Source of the DNA: an uncultured Faecalibacterium sp. | Lineage (GTDB): Bacteria; Bacillota; Clostridia; Oscillospirales; Ruminococcaceae | NCBI GenBank assembly: GCA_937907025.1 | Contig: CALESJ010000044.1 | Span: 62,001 to 126,000, forward strand | DNA length: 64,000 bases | Direction: 5' to 3' | Shown here: positions 24,965 to 33,957 of the stretch, piece by piece | Numbering within the stretch: the stretch's first letter is position 1 | Layout: each line of letters begins with the position of its first letter | The notes under the pieces: model-generated | Told to the model about the DNA's origin: nothing | Databases searched by the model: none | The model's input: only the letters and a program-made list of their open reading frames with translations | Position numbers and translations under genes: made by a program

Positions 24965-25885
24965 ATGACCAAGGATCTTCTGGTGGGTTCCACCGGTTTT
25001 GTGGGGGGCAACCTGATGGCCGCGCATACCTTCGCCGCCGTCTGCCATTCCACCGATATCGCCGCTCAATACGGCACCGCACCCGACCTGTGCGTTTACG
25101 CCGGGGTGCCTGCGGCCATGTTTCTGGCCAATGCCGACCCGGACGCCGACCTGGCCGTGATGGCCGCCGCCCGAGAAAATCTGCGCAAGATCGCACCCAA
25201 AAAGCTGGTGCTGATCTCCTCCATTGCGGTGTATGCCGACAGCCGGGGCAAAGATGAATCCGACGCTCCCGATTCGGCGGACTTGCCTGCCTACGGCCGC
25301 AACCGCCTGCAGCTGGAACACTGGGTGCGGGAAGACTTCCCCGACGCCCTCATCGTCCGCCTGCCCGCCCTGTACGGCAAGGGCCTGCGGAAGAACTTCC
25401 TGTTTGACCTGCACACCATCACCCCGGCCATGCTGCGTCCCGAAAAATACGAGGAGCTGGCCGCCGGCAGTGACCTGGTCAAAACCAGCTACGCCCTGGC
25501 GGACAACGGGTTCTATAAGCTGGTGCCGGGGGCGGATGCCGCCGCCCTGCGGGAATTCTTTGCCGCCAATGATTTCAACGCCCTGGCTTTCACCGATTCC
25601 CGCAGCCGTTACCAGTTCTACAACCTGGGCCGCCTGTGGCAGGACATCACTAAGGCGCTGGACGCCGGGCTGATCCTGCTCAACCTGACCACCCCGCCGG
25701 TGAGCGCCGAAGCGGTATATGCCGCCGTCACCGGCCGCAGCTGGCACAATGAGCTGAACAAACCGCCCTTTGATTATGACCTGCGCAGCCGTCATGCCGA
25801 CCTGTTGGGCGGGGCAAACGGCTACCTCTGCACCGAGGCCGAGGAGCTGGCCGACATCTGCGCCTTTATGAAACACTGGAACTGA
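24965..25885 (+). CDS. NAD(P)-dependent epimerase/dehydratase-like protein
   Basis: This 306-residue short-chain dehydrogenase-type protein has the Rossmann motif GSTGFVGGN near 8-16 and the serine region LISSIAVYAD. At the usual YxxxK site it has YGRNR, with Arg in place of the catalytic Lys. That substitution makes ordinary SDR catalysis uncertain. ATG 24965 is spaced well from AAGGGGG; another ATG at 24959 is closer to it. The TIM-barrel gene follows after 12 nt. It is probably a nucleotide-sugar modifying or reductase step, inferred from context. Confidence 0.7.
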   Translation: MTKDLLVGSTGFVGGNLMAAHTFAAVCHSTDIAAQYGTAPDLCVYAGVPAAMFLANADPDADLAVMAAARENLRKIAPKKLVLISSIAVYADSRGKDESDAPDSADLPAYGRNRLQLEHWVREDFPDALIVRLPALYGKGLRKNFLFDLHTITPAMLRPEKYEELAAGSDLVKTSYALADNGFYKLVPGADAAALREFFAANDFNALAFTDSRSRYQFYNLGRLWQDITKALDAGLILLNLTTPPVSAEAVYAAVTGRSWHNELNKPPFDYDLRSRHADLLGGANGYLCTEAEELADICAFMKHWN

Positions 25886-25897
25886 AAGGGGCTTACC

Positions 25898-26689
25898 ATG
25901 CCTTCCATTCAACTGGCCGTCAGCAACATCGCCTGGAACAAGGCCGATGACGAACGGATCTATACCGCCATGAAGAACGCGGGTTTCACCGGGCTGGAAT
26001 TGGCCCCCACCCGCATCTTTCCTGAGCAGCCTTACGACAACCTGAGCTCGGCCGCCCTTTTCGGCGGATACCTGTACAACCGCTGGGGCTTCACCGTGCC
26101 CAGCATGCAGAGCATCTGGTATGGGCAGACCGGCAATATCTTTGACGATGCCCAGGCCGAAGAGCTGCTTTCCTACACCGAGGAAGCCTACAACTTCGCC
26201 CATGTGCTCAACTGCCCCAGCCTGGTCTTCGGCTGCCCCAAAAACCGCAGCCTGCCCGAAGGGGCCGACCCGTCCAAGGCCGATGCCTTCTTTGACAAGG
26301 CGGGCCGCCTGGCCGCCCGGTACGGCGTGCGCCTGGCCATTGAGGCCAACCCCACCCGGTACACCAACTTCCTGACCCGCACCGCCGACGCTTTTGCCCT
26401 GGCCAAGCGGCTGGACAATCCCGGCCTGGCCGTGAACCTGGACCTGTCCACCATTCTGGAAAACGGCGAGCGCCTGCGGGATTTCATCCCCGACCTGAAC
26501 TGGGTCAGCCATGTACACATCAGCGAACCGGGCCTGGAGCCCATCCAGTCCCACCCGGAACACAAGGAACTGGCCATGATGCTCCAGGCTGTGGGGTACC
26601 GCGGATTTGTTTCCATTGAGATGCGCAACCCCGGCGATACCGACACGGTACTGCGCACCATTGATTACATTGCGGAGGTGTTTGCATGA
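25898..26689 (+). CDS. Sugar phosphate isomerase/epimerase-like TIM barrel
   Basis: This 263-residue protein belongs to the AP-endonuclease-2/xylose-isomerase-like barrel family. Metal-ligand positions are plausible in GLELAP (about 32), LAIEAN (about 148), VNLDLST (about 185), VSHVHISEP (about 206) and VSIEM near the end. Such proteins isomerise or epimerise sugars or cleave keto acids. It overlaps the GT2 gene by 4 nt (ATGA), so the two are translationally coupled. The substrate is unknown. Confidence 0.82.
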   Translation: MPSIQLAVSNIAWNKADDERIYTAMKNAGFTGLELAPTRIFPEQPYDNLSSAALFGGYLYNRWGFTVPSMQSIWYGQTGNIFDDAQAEELLSYTEEAYNFAHVLNCPSLVFGCPKNRSLPEGADPSKADAFFDKAGRLAARYGVRLAIEANPTRYTNFLTRTADAFALAKRLDNPGLAVNLDLSTILENGERLRDFIPDLNWVSHVHISEPGLEPIQSHPEHKELAMMLQAVGYRGFVSIEMRNPGDTDTVLRTIDYIAEVFA

Positions 26690-27474
26690 ATCGTCAGCCT
26701 TTTGACGTTGCCTATACCATCACTGAATTTTCTCCCCGCAGCAGTGATTACTGCCTGCTGATCCCGGTTATCAACGAAGGCTCCCGCATCCTCACCGAGC
26801 TGGGCCGCGCCCAGAAAGCCGGCGTGGACAAGATGGTGGACATCATCCTGTGTGACGGCGGCTCCACCGACGGCAGCATGAAGCCCGCGACCCTGAAACT
26901 CTACGGCGTGAATACCCTGCTGGTCAAGACCAGCGAGGGCAAACAGGGGGCCCAGCTGCGCATGGGCCTGCATTTTGCCCTGGCCCGGGGATACAAGGGC
27001 TTTTTGACCATCGACGGCAACAACAAGGACTCCATTGAGGATGTACCCCGGTTCATCGAAAAGCTGCGCCAGGGCTATGACCTGGTGCAGGGCAGCCGCT
27101 TCATCAAAGGCGGCCGGGCCATCAATACTCCGCCGTCCCGGTACCTGGCCGTGCGCCTGGTCCATGCGCCTGTCATCAGCGCCGCGGCGGGGCAGTGGTT
27201 CACCGATACCACCAATGCCTACCGCGCATACAGTCGGGAATACCTGACCCACCCGGAGGTGCAGCCCCTGCGTCCCATCTTTATGGGATACGAGCTGCTG
27301 GCCTACCTGAGCATCCGGGCTTCCCGCCTGGGCCTCAAGGCCTGTGAAGTGCCCGTGACCCGGGCCTACCCAGCCAGCGGCCGCACCCCCACCAAGATCA
27401 GCGGCTTTAAGGGCAACAGTGACCTGCTCAAGGTACTGTTTGCCGCCGCCATGGGAAAATACGACCCGAAGTAA
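26686..27474 (+). CDS. Glycosyltransferase family 2
   Basis: This 262-residue GT-A fold enzyme has YCLLIPVINEGSRI at the start of the Rossmann-like fold, IILCDGGSTDGSM as the nucleotide-binding strand, and LTIDGNNKD in the DxD position. There is no clear membrane helix. The sequence after it, including LVQGSRFIKGG, is like dolichol/undecaprenyl-phosphate hexosyltransferases. It likely adds a sugar to a lipid carrier or glycan. It overlaps the TIM-barrel gene by ATGA. Confidence 0.87.
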   Translation: MNRQPFDVAYTITEFSPRSSDYCLLIPVINEGSRILTELGRAQKAGVDKMVDIILCDGGSTDGSMKPATLKLYGVNTLLVKTSEGKQGAQLRMGLHFALARGYKGFLTIDGNNKDSIEDVPRFIEKLRQGYDLVQGSRFIKGGRAINTPPSRYLAVRLVHAPVISAAAGQWFTDTTNAYRAYSREYLTHPEVQPLRPIFMGYELLAYLSIRASRLGLKACEVPVTRAYPASGRTPTKISGFKGNSDLLKVLFAAAMGKYDPK

Positions 27475-27483
27475 ACGACCGAT

Positions 27484-27502
27484 AATATACAAATTGTATA
27501 TT
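27484..27502. promoter_or_regulatory. Palindrome upstream of the FAD oxidoreductase gene
   Basis: AATATACAA-A-TTGTATATT is a perfect 9-bp inverted repeat with a 1-nt centre, in an AT-rich 47-bp gap. It looks like a protein-binding site. There is no convincing -35/-10 pair. Confidence 0.55.
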
Positions 27503-27521
27503 GTTCGGAAAGGAATCCGCC

Positions 27522-28640
27522 ATGAACTACGATAAAATTATCCTGGGTGCGGGTCTGTACGGCCTGTATGCGGCCCAGAAATGCGGTGCCGCCGGCCAGC
27601 GGGTGCTGGTGCTGGAGCGGGACCCTGCTCCCTTCATGCGGGCTACCTACATCAACCAGGCCCGGGTGCACATGGGGTATCACTACCCCCGCAGCTACTC
27701 CACCGCCATCAAGAGCGCCCATTATTTTCAGCGCTTCTGTCAGGATTACAGCTTTTGCCTGCACACAAAGTTCGACCAGGTCTACGCCACCAGCGCCCAC
27801 TTTTCCTGGACCGATGCGGCGGCCTTCCGGCGGTTCTGCGCGGCGGCGGACATCCGCTGCGACGATGTGCCCCCCACCCGATACTTCAATCCGGGCCTGT
27901 GTGATGGTGCATTCCTGACCACCGAGTACACCTACGACGCCCAGGTGCTGAAAAAGTGGTTTCTGGAACAGCTGGCCAGGCTGCCCAACGTGACCATCCT
28001 GTACAGCCACAAACCGGATTCCATCAAAGAACACGGGGATATCTGGCAGGTAAAGGCAGGGGACGTGCAGGCCGAAGCTCCGTTCCTGCTCAACGCCACC
28101 TATGCGGGCGTCAACGATGTGCACGCCATGCTGGGACTGCCGCCCTTCCAGATCAAGTACGAAAAGTGCGAGATCATTCTGTGCGAGGTGGCCGAACCCC
28201 TGAAAAATGTGGGCATCACCGTGATGGACGGGCCTTTCTTCAGCCTGATGCCTTTCGGCCAGACCGGCCTGCACAGCCTGACCAGCGTGACCTTTACCCC
28301 CCACGAAACCAGCTATGATTCGGTGGCCACCTTCCCCTGCCAGCAGCGCAGCGAGGGCCACTGTGCCCCGGGCAACCTGTACAACTGCAACGAGTGCCCG
28401 GCCAAGCCGGAATCTGCCTGGCCGTATATGAGCCAGCTGGCCCGCAAATACCTGAAAGAGGAGTACGGCTTCACCTACAAGAGCAGCCTGTTCAGCATGA
28501 AGCCCATCCTGAAAGCCAGCGAAATCGACGATTCCCGCCCCACGGTGGTGCGGGTGATGCACAAGGCTCCCACCATGATCAGCGTGCTTTCGGGCAAGAT
28601 CAACACCGTCTACGATTTGGATGAGGTATTGGACGTATGA
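27522..28640 (+). CDS. FAD-dependent oxidoreductase (DAO-type)
   Basis: This 372-residue flavoprotein begins MNYDKIILGAGLYGLYAAQK, the FAD-binding GxGxxG motif, followed by VLVLERDP as the ribose-binding strand end. A Cys-rich segment (HCAPGNLYNCNECPAKP) lies near 285-300 and could bind a metal or cluster. Membership in a glycan operon suggests oxidation of a sugar or its amine, but the substrate is not known. ATG 27522 has GGAAAGGAA. It overlaps the next gene by ATGA. Confidence 0.75.
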   Translation: MNYDKIILGAGLYGLYAAQKCGAAGQRVLVLERDPAPFMRATYINQARVHMGYHYPRSYSTAIKSAHYFQRFCQDYSFCLHTKFDQVYATSAHFSWTDAAAFRRFCAAADIRCDDVPPTRYFNPGLCDGAFLTTEYTYDAQVLKKWFLEQLARLPNVTILYSHKPDSIKEHGDIWQVKAGDVQAEAPFLLNATYAGVNDVHAMLGLPPFQIKYEKCEIILCEVAEPLKNVGITVMDGPFFSLMPFGQTGLHSLTSVTFTPHETSYDSVATFPCQQRSEGHCAPGNLYNCNECPAKPESAWPYMSQLARKYLKEEYGFTYKSSLFSMKPILKASEIDDSRPTVVRVMHKAPTMISVLSGKINTVYDLDEVLDV

Positions 28641-29572
28641 ACCAGGAATCTTTGAGCGAAAAGCTCAACAAAGAAAAAAATTTCATCTCGGCGGTGGTGT
28701 ATCTGCGGGGTGACGCCGACCGGACCCTCCGCTTTTTCCAGACCCTGACCAATGAGCTGGAAGCCCACTTTGCCCAGTATGAACTGGTGGCGGTGGACGA
28801 CGCCGCCGACCCGGCGGTGGTGAAAGCCCTGCGGACCTGGGCCGCCGACCTGCCCAAACCCCTGACCATCCTGCACATGAGCCTGCACCAGGGGCTGGAA
28901 CCGGCCATGAACGCCGGGTTGGATGCGGCCATCGGGGACTATGTCTATGAGTTCGACTCCACCGAGATGCCCTATGACGCCTCCCTGATTTTCGAGGCCT
29001 ACCGCACCGCCCAGCAGGGCAGCGACATCGTTTCGGTCTGCCCCAAACAGACCCGGGGCGGCAGCGGACTGTTCTACCGCATTTTCAACGCCAATTCCCA
29101 CAGCGCCTACCGCCTGCGCACCGATGCTTTCCGCCTGGTCACCCGGCGGGCCATCAACCGGGTGCATGCTTCCAGCGCCCACCTGCCTTACCGCAAGGCG
29201 GCGTATGCGGCTTCCGGCCTGAAGATGACCGACCTGGAATTTGACGGCCGCCTCACCGACAAGCCCGCCGGACGTTTCGCTCTGGCGGCTGACAGCCTGG
29301 CTCTGTACACCGACGCCGGGTTCCGCCTCAGCGCCGGCATCGCCCTGGCCATGATGGTGCTGGCCCTGGCGGAACTGGCCTATACCTTTATCGTCTTCTG
29401 CACCGGCCATCCCATCGAGGGCTGGACCACCACCATGTTTGTGCTCACCCTGGGCTTTGCCGGGATGTTTGCGGTGCTGACCATCATCATCAAGTACCTG
29501 TCCCTGCTGGTGGACCTGACCTTCAAGCAGCAGAAATACCTCATCGAGAGCATCGAAAAGATCCAGAAGTGA
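28637..29572 (+). CDS. GT2 glycosyltransferase with C-terminal membrane helices (GtrB/DPM-like)
   Basis: This 311-residue protein has a GT-A domain (about 15-230) with LVAVDDAADP in the usual nucleotide-sugar strand and YVYEFDSTE in the DxD-like position. Two C-terminal hydrophobic helices follow (about 233-285). This is the layout of polyprenyl-phosphate glucose or mannose synthases. It would supply lipid-linked sugar to the GT-C protein encoded next. It overlaps the FAD gene by 4 nt. Confidence 0.82.
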   Translation: MNQESLSEKLNKEKNFISAVVYLRGDADRTLRFFQTLTNELEAHFAQYELVAVDDAADPAVVKALRTWAADLPKPLTILHMSLHQGLEPAMNAGLDAAIGDYVYEFDSTEMPYDASLIFEAYRTAQQGSDIVSVCPKQTRGGSGLFYRIFNANSHSAYRLRTDAFRLVTRRAINRVHASSAHLPYRKAAYAASGLKMTDLEFDGRLTDKPAGRFALAADSLALYTDAGFRLSAGIALAMMVLALAELAYTFIVFCTGHPIEGWTTTMFVLTLGFAGMFAVLTIIIKYLSLLVDLTFKQQKYLIESIEKIQK

Positions 29573-29606
29573 ATTACCGTGCCTTTGGTGCCGGAAAGGA
29601 CCCCTC

Positions 29607-31313
29607 ATGCCGTTTTCCCGCCTGAAAAACCGAATCAACCTGTCCCGCCGCGCCTTCTGGGTGTGGGTGGCTGCGCTGGTGGTGGTGCGTCTGGCACTCA
29701 CCGGCTTCCAGCAGGCCTACACCTGGGTGGGCGGCGCTCCTTTGGACGATGAACTCATGTTCCGGGCCGCCCAGTCCATCTCGGCCGGGCAGTGGCTGGG
29801 TGCGTACGATTACCTCACCCTGTCCAAGTCCATGTTCTTCCCGGTGTGGCTGGCGTTTCTGAACGCTCTGCACATCCCGTACCTGCTGGGCGGGGTGGCG
29901 CTGTGGTGCGCCGCCGCGCTGTTCGCGGCCTTCGCCTTCTCGCCTTTGTGGGAAAAATGGCCTGCGGAAAAGGGCCGGGTCGTGACCCTGGGCCTGTTTG
30001 CGGCCCTGGCGTATCTGCCCACTTCCTGGGCATCCTACACCCTGCGCGTCTACCGGGACAACATCTTCCCGGCGCTCTGCCTGCTGGCCTTCGCCGGGTT
30101 CTCGGCGGCGGCGCTGCGGGTGCTGCGCACCGACCGTACCCCCTTGTGGCCCTGGCTGCTGGCGGGCGGGGCGGGGCTGACCGCCGGATACCTCAACCGG
30201 GAGGACGCCGGGCTGTTCCTGCTTCCCTTCACCGTGCTGGCTACCCTGGGCATGCTGGGGGTGGCGGTTCGCCGCCGCCGCTGGACCCGGGTGCTGGTGC
30301 AGGTCCTGCCTTACGCCATGCTGGCGGGGGGCATTGGAATCTTCTGCGCCCTGAACCAGGCATATTACGGGGTGTTCACCCTGTCCGATTTCTCCGGCGG
30401 CGCCTTCGCCGACGCCATGGGCGCCATGAGCCGGGTGGCCACCGAGGCCGAGGACCCCATGCTCAGCGTGCCCGCCGATGCCCGGCAGAAGCTGTATGAG
30501 GCGGTGCCCGAGCTGGAACCCCTGTCCTACTGGCTGGAGGAAGACCCCCAGATGATCAACGACTTCCGGGACCCCGAACTGGAGGACTACCGCGCCGGCA
30601 GTTTCTATTGGGCTATCCGCAGGGCGGCCCAATACGAGGGCATTTACGATACCGCTGCAGGCGCTGAAGCGTACTGGCAGACGGTGGCGGACAAGGTCAA
30701 TGCCGCCTGCGAGGACGGCACCCTGCCCACCCGCAGCGGCCCCCGCAGCGGCACCACCCAGCCCATCCGGGCAGAGTATGTGCTGCCCACCCTGCAAGAA
30801 AGTGTCCGCAGCCTGGGCTGGGTGCTGACTTTCCAGGACTGCGCCCCCTACGAGAGCCAGCGGTCCATCGGCACCCCGGAAGACTTTGCCCAGTGGTCCG
30901 GCTATCTGCACTGCGGCCTGAACGGCGCCGCCGAGGCGGGCAAGGATACCCCCTATTACAGCCCCAACCAGAAGCTGGTCTTCGGCTTGCTGGGGGCGCT
31001 GCGCCTGGTGTGGGCCTTTGTTCTGCCGGTGTGCTTTGTCCTGGCGGTGCTCTTCTGGCTGCGTGCCCTGCCCGCCAGTGTGCGGGCCGCCCGGAAATGC
31101 TTCACCGCCCTGGTGCCCTGGACTTTACAGACGATGATTCTCTTCATGGCCGCGCTGCGCTGCGGCATGATCGCTTTTGTGGAGGTGTCCAGCTTCGGCA
31201 TCGGCACGTCCACCATGTATCTGGCAACGGTGCAGCCGCTGCTGGTGTTGTTTGTGGCCCTCAGCTTTGTGGGGGCTGCCCGGCAAAGGAGGAACCTGAA
31301 TGCCGCTGGATGA
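29607..31313 (+). CDS. GT-C-type membrane glycosyltransferase or related
   Basis: This 568-residue protein has at least ten hydrophobic segments and an acidic first external loop (GGAPLDDELMF) near 40-50. That is where GT-C enzymes carry the catalytic Asp/Glu. A soluble loop (about 255-445) is followed by more membrane helices. It probably transfers a sugar from a polyprenyl-phosphate carrier outside the membrane. ATG 29607 has GGAAAGGA. The last 14 nt overlap the following flavoprotein gene. Confidence 0.72.
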   Translation: MPFSRLKNRINLSRRAFWVWVAALVVVRLALTGFQQAYTWVGGAPLDDELMFRAAQSISAGQWLGAYDYLTLSKSMFFPVWLAFLNALHIPYLLGGVALWCAAALFAAFAFSPLWEKWPAEKGRVVTLGLFAALAYLPTSWASYTLRVYRDNIFPALCLLAFAGFSAAALRVLRTDRTPLWPWLLAGGAGLTAGYLNREDAGLFLLPFTVLATLGMLGVAVRRRRWTRVLVQVLPYAMLAGGIGIFCALNQAYYGVFTLSDFSGGAFADAMGAMSRVATEAEDPMLSVPADARQKLYEAVPELEPLSYWLEEDPQMINDFRDPELEDYRAGSFYWAIRRAAQYEGIYDTAAGAEAYWQTVADKVNAACEDGTLPTRSGPRSGTTQPIRAEYVLPTLQESVRSLGWVLTFQDCAPYESQRSIGTPEDFAQWSGYLHCGLNGAAEAGKDTPYYSPNQKLVFGLLGALRLVWAFVLPVCFVLAVLFWLRALPASVRAARKCFTALVPWTLQTMILFMAALRCGMIAFVEVSSFGIGTSTMYLATVQPLLVLFVALSFVGAARQRRNLNAAG

Positions 31314-32532
31314 TCTTCTTATCGTGGGCGGCGGTGCGGCCGGACTGATGGCCGCCGGGGCCGCCTGTGCCCGGGGGGGGTCGGTCACCGTGCTGGAGCA
31401 CAACCCCAAAGGCCCGGGCCAGAAACTGCTCATCACCGGCAAGGGCCGCTGCAATGTCACCAATGACTGCGACCCCCGGGAATTCATGAATTATGTACGC
31501 CGCAATCCCCGGTTTTTATTCTCCTGCCTGCATGCGTTTCCGCCCTCGGCGGCCATGGACCTGTTCGAATCCCTGGATGTGCCCCTCAAGACCGAGCGGG
31601 GCCGTCGGGTGTTCCCCCAGAGTGACCGGGCTGCGGATGTGCTGGCCGCTCTGCGGCAGTATGCGGCACAGGCCCGCTTCGTCAAGACGGACGCCGAAGA
31701 ATTGCTCCTGGAAGACGGCGCCTGCAAGGGCGTCATCGCCGGGGGCAAGGCCTACCGGGCCAAACATGTACTGCTGGCCACCGGCGGCGTGAGCTACCCG
31801 GTCACCGGCAGCGATGGCAGCGGCTATCGCCTGGCCGAACAGGCGGGGCATGCCATCGTGACGCCCCAGCCAAGCCTGTGCAGCCTGGTTTCCCCGGACC
31901 CCAGCTGCCGCAAACTCATGGGCCTGTCCCTGCGCAACGTCACCCTGACCCTGCTGCGGGACGGCAAACCCCTGTTCACCGAACTGGGCGAGGCACTGTT
32001 CACCCACTTTGGCCTGTCCGGACCGCTGGTGCTCTCCGCCTCCACCTACATCGACGATATTCACGCCCACCGGTATGTGTGCGAGTTCGACCTCAAGCCG
32101 GCCCTGGATGAAAAGCAGCTGTACGACCGCCTGACCCGGGACTTTGCCGCTCTGGGCGGCCGCAGCGCCCAGGGAGCGCTGGAAAAGCTGCTGCCCCATT
32201 CCATGCGCCCGGTGGCGGTGGAAAAGTGGGGCGTGGACCCAGCCACCCGTGCGGCCCAGATCACCCGGGAACAGAAGATGGACCTGGTGCGGCTGTGCAA
32301 ACACTGGGCTGTGCCTGTCACCGAGCTGGGTGACCTGGAACACGCGGTCATCACCGCCGGCGGTGTGGACGTGCGGGAAGTGGACCCCAAGACCATGGCC
32401 AGCAAACGCTGCCCGGGATTGTATTTTGCCGGGGAGATTCTGGATGTGGATGCCCGAACGGGCGGATATAACCTGCAGATCGCCTGGGCCACTGCCCAAG
32501 CTGCGGCGGCCGCAGTAACGGATGCCAACTAA
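31300..32532 (+). CDS. BaiN/HI0933-family flavoprotein
   Basis: This 410-residue FAD protein begins MPLDDLLIVGGGAAGLMAA (dinucleotide motif). It has the family signature GPGQKLLITGKGRCNVTN near 34-51 and C-terminal GLYFAGEILDVDARTGGYNLQIAWATAQ. Members are widespread oxidoreductases of poorly known substrate; BaiN acts on bile acids in some gut Clostridia, but family membership alone does not show that here. The 14-nt overlap with the GT-C gene implies co-expression. cmk follows. Confidence 0.88.
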   Translation: MPLDDLLIVGGGAAGLMAAGAACARGGSVTVLEHNPKGPGQKLLITGKGRCNVTNDCDPREFMNYVRRNPRFLFSCLHAFPPSAAMDLFESLDVPLKTERGRRVFPQSDRAADVLAALRQYAAQARFVKTDAEELLLEDGACKGVIAGGKAYRAKHVLLATGGVSYPVTGSDGSGYRLAEQAGHAIVTPQPSLCSLVSPDPSCRKLMGLSLRNVTLTLLRDGKPLFTELGEALFTHFGLSGPLVLSASTYIDDIHAHRYVCEFDLKPALDEKQLYDRLTRDFAALGGRSAQGALEKLLPHSMRPVAVEKWGVDPATRAAQITREQKMDLVRLCKHWAVPVTELGDLEHAVITAGGVDVREVDPKTMASKRCPGLYFAGEILDVDARTGGYNLQIAWATAQAAAAAVTDAN

Positions 32533-32552
32533 TATAAAGGAGCGTTGTTCTC

Positions 32553-33215
32553 ATGATCTCTGTTGCCATTGACGGCCCGTCCGGGGCCGGCAAGTCCAGC
32601 ATGGCCCGCCGCCTGGCGGCCGACCTGGGCTATACCTATGTGGATACCGGCGCCATGTACCGCGCCATCGGGCTGTATGTCCGCCGTGCCGGTGCGGATA
32701 CCAAGGACCCCGCCGCGGTGGAAGCCCTGCTGCCGCAGATTCAGCTGGACATCCGCCTGCAGGACGGCGCCCAGCACATCCTGCTCAACGGCGAGGATGT
32801 GACCGAAGCCGTCCGCGCCGAGGATATCGGCATGGCGGCGTCGGATGTGTCCGCCTATCCGGCGGTGCGCAGCTTCCTGCTGGACACCCAGCGGAATCTG
32901 GCCGCCAGCCGGGACGTGCTCGTGGATGGCCGGGACATCGGCACCGTGGTGCTGCCCAACGCCACCGTCAAAATCTACCTGACCGCCAGCGCTGACGCCC
33001 GGGCCCGCCGCCGTCTGGCCGAACTGCTGGAAAAAGGCAAGCAGACCGATTATGCCACCGTTCTGGCCGACATCGAGCAGCGGGATTATCAGGACACCCA
33101 CCGCGCCGTGGCCCCGCTGCGCCAGGCGGAGGATGCCATCCTGGTGGACACCAGCGACATCGGCATTGAGGAGAGCTTTGCCCTGCTGAAAAAGACCATC
33201 CTTGCCCACATCTAA
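32553..33215 (+). CDS. cmk: Cytidylate kinase
   Basis: This 220-residue NMP kinase phosphorylates CMP and dCMP. The P-loop GPSGAGKSS starts at residue 8. YVDTGAMYRAIG and VDGRDIGTVV are the family's substrate motifs, and DARARRRLAE is the lid. ATG 32553 follows AAGGAG. It sits upstream of plsC and ispH-rpsA, an order often seen in Clostridia. Confidence 0.95.
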   Translation: MISVAIDGPSGAGKSSMARRLAADLGYTYVDTGAMYRAIGLYVRRAGADTKDPAAVEALLPQIQLDIRLQDGAQHILLNGEDVTEAVRAEDIGMAASDVSAYPAVRSFLLDTQRNLAASRDVLVDGRDIGTVVLPNATVKIYLTASADARARRRLAELLEKGKQTDYATVLADIEQRDYQDTHRAVAPLRQAEDAILVDTSDIGIEESFALLKKTILAHI

Positions 33216-33265
33216 GACAAGCCTTCCTGCATAGGAATGTAAAAAAATTAGGAAATGGTGAACTT

Positions 33266-33940
33266 ATGCTATTATACTGGATCCTGCTGCCCCCGGCCTG
33301 GGTGCTGATGCACATTGTCTACCGGGTGGAGGTCGTCGGCCGCAACCGTATTCCCCGCGGGCGTCCCATCGTCATCGCCCCCAATCATATTTCGGACCTG
33401 GACCCGGTGTTCATCCTGGTGGTGGTATTCCGGTTCCGCCGTTTCCGCATCCTGGCCAAGCAGGAGCTGTTCCGCAACCCGCTGATCGGTTGGTTCCTGC
33501 GCTGCATGGGTGCGGTGCCCATCGACCGCGGCCGGGGGGATATGGAAACCGTCAACAAGGTGACCGAAGAATGCAAGAAGGGCACCGGCGTGCTCATCTT
33601 CCCCGAAGGCACCCGCAGCAAGGACGGCAAACTGGGCAAGCTGAAGAGCGGTGCCTTTGTCATTGCCGGGCAGGCGGGGGCGGATATGGTGCCCTGCCGC
33701 ATCATCTACGATACCCCCAACCACCGCATGCGCCCCTTCTGCCGCATGCGCATCTGCTTCGGGGAGCCTATCCCCGCCGCGGACCTGCGCATCACCGACC
33801 CGCGCCACCAGGTCAAGGAACTGCGCGCCCTGCGCAGCCGCCTGACCGATGACCTGGAAACGCTGTACCGGGAAAACAGCTTTGAACCGGCAGAATTGCC
33901 GGCGGCCGACCCCGAATCCGGCACCGAAACCGGAACCTGA
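33266..33940 (+). CDS. plsC: 1-acyl-sn-glycerol-3-phosphate acyltransferase
   Basis: This 224-residue membrane-associated enzyme makes phosphatidic acid from lysophosphatidic acid. The catalytic HX4D motif is H41/D46 (NHISDLD), and the substrate motif FPEGTRSKDGK is at about 113-123. An N-terminal hydrophobic segment anchors it. The ribosome site is poor; the ATG at 33266 is chosen because the hydrophobic leader starts there. It is followed 17 nt later by ispH-rpsA. Confidence 0.92.
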   Translation: MLLYWILLPPAWVLMHIVYRVEVVGRNRIPRGRPIVIAPNHISDLDPVFILVVVFRFRRFRILAKQELFRNPLIGWFLRCMGAVPIDRGRGDMETVNKVTEECKKGTGVLIFPEGTRSKDGKLGKLKSGAFVIAGQAGADMVPCRIIYDTPNHRMRPFCRMRICFGEPIPAADLRITDPRHQVKELRALRSRLTDDLETLYRENSFEPAELPAADPESGTETGT

Positions 33941-33957
33941 ACACAGGAGAACGCAAC

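Noticed and set aside
33224..33237. TTCCT-GCAT-AGGAA palindrome between cmk and plsC
   Set aside because: It is short, not linked to a promoter, and likely by chance in a 50-bp gap.
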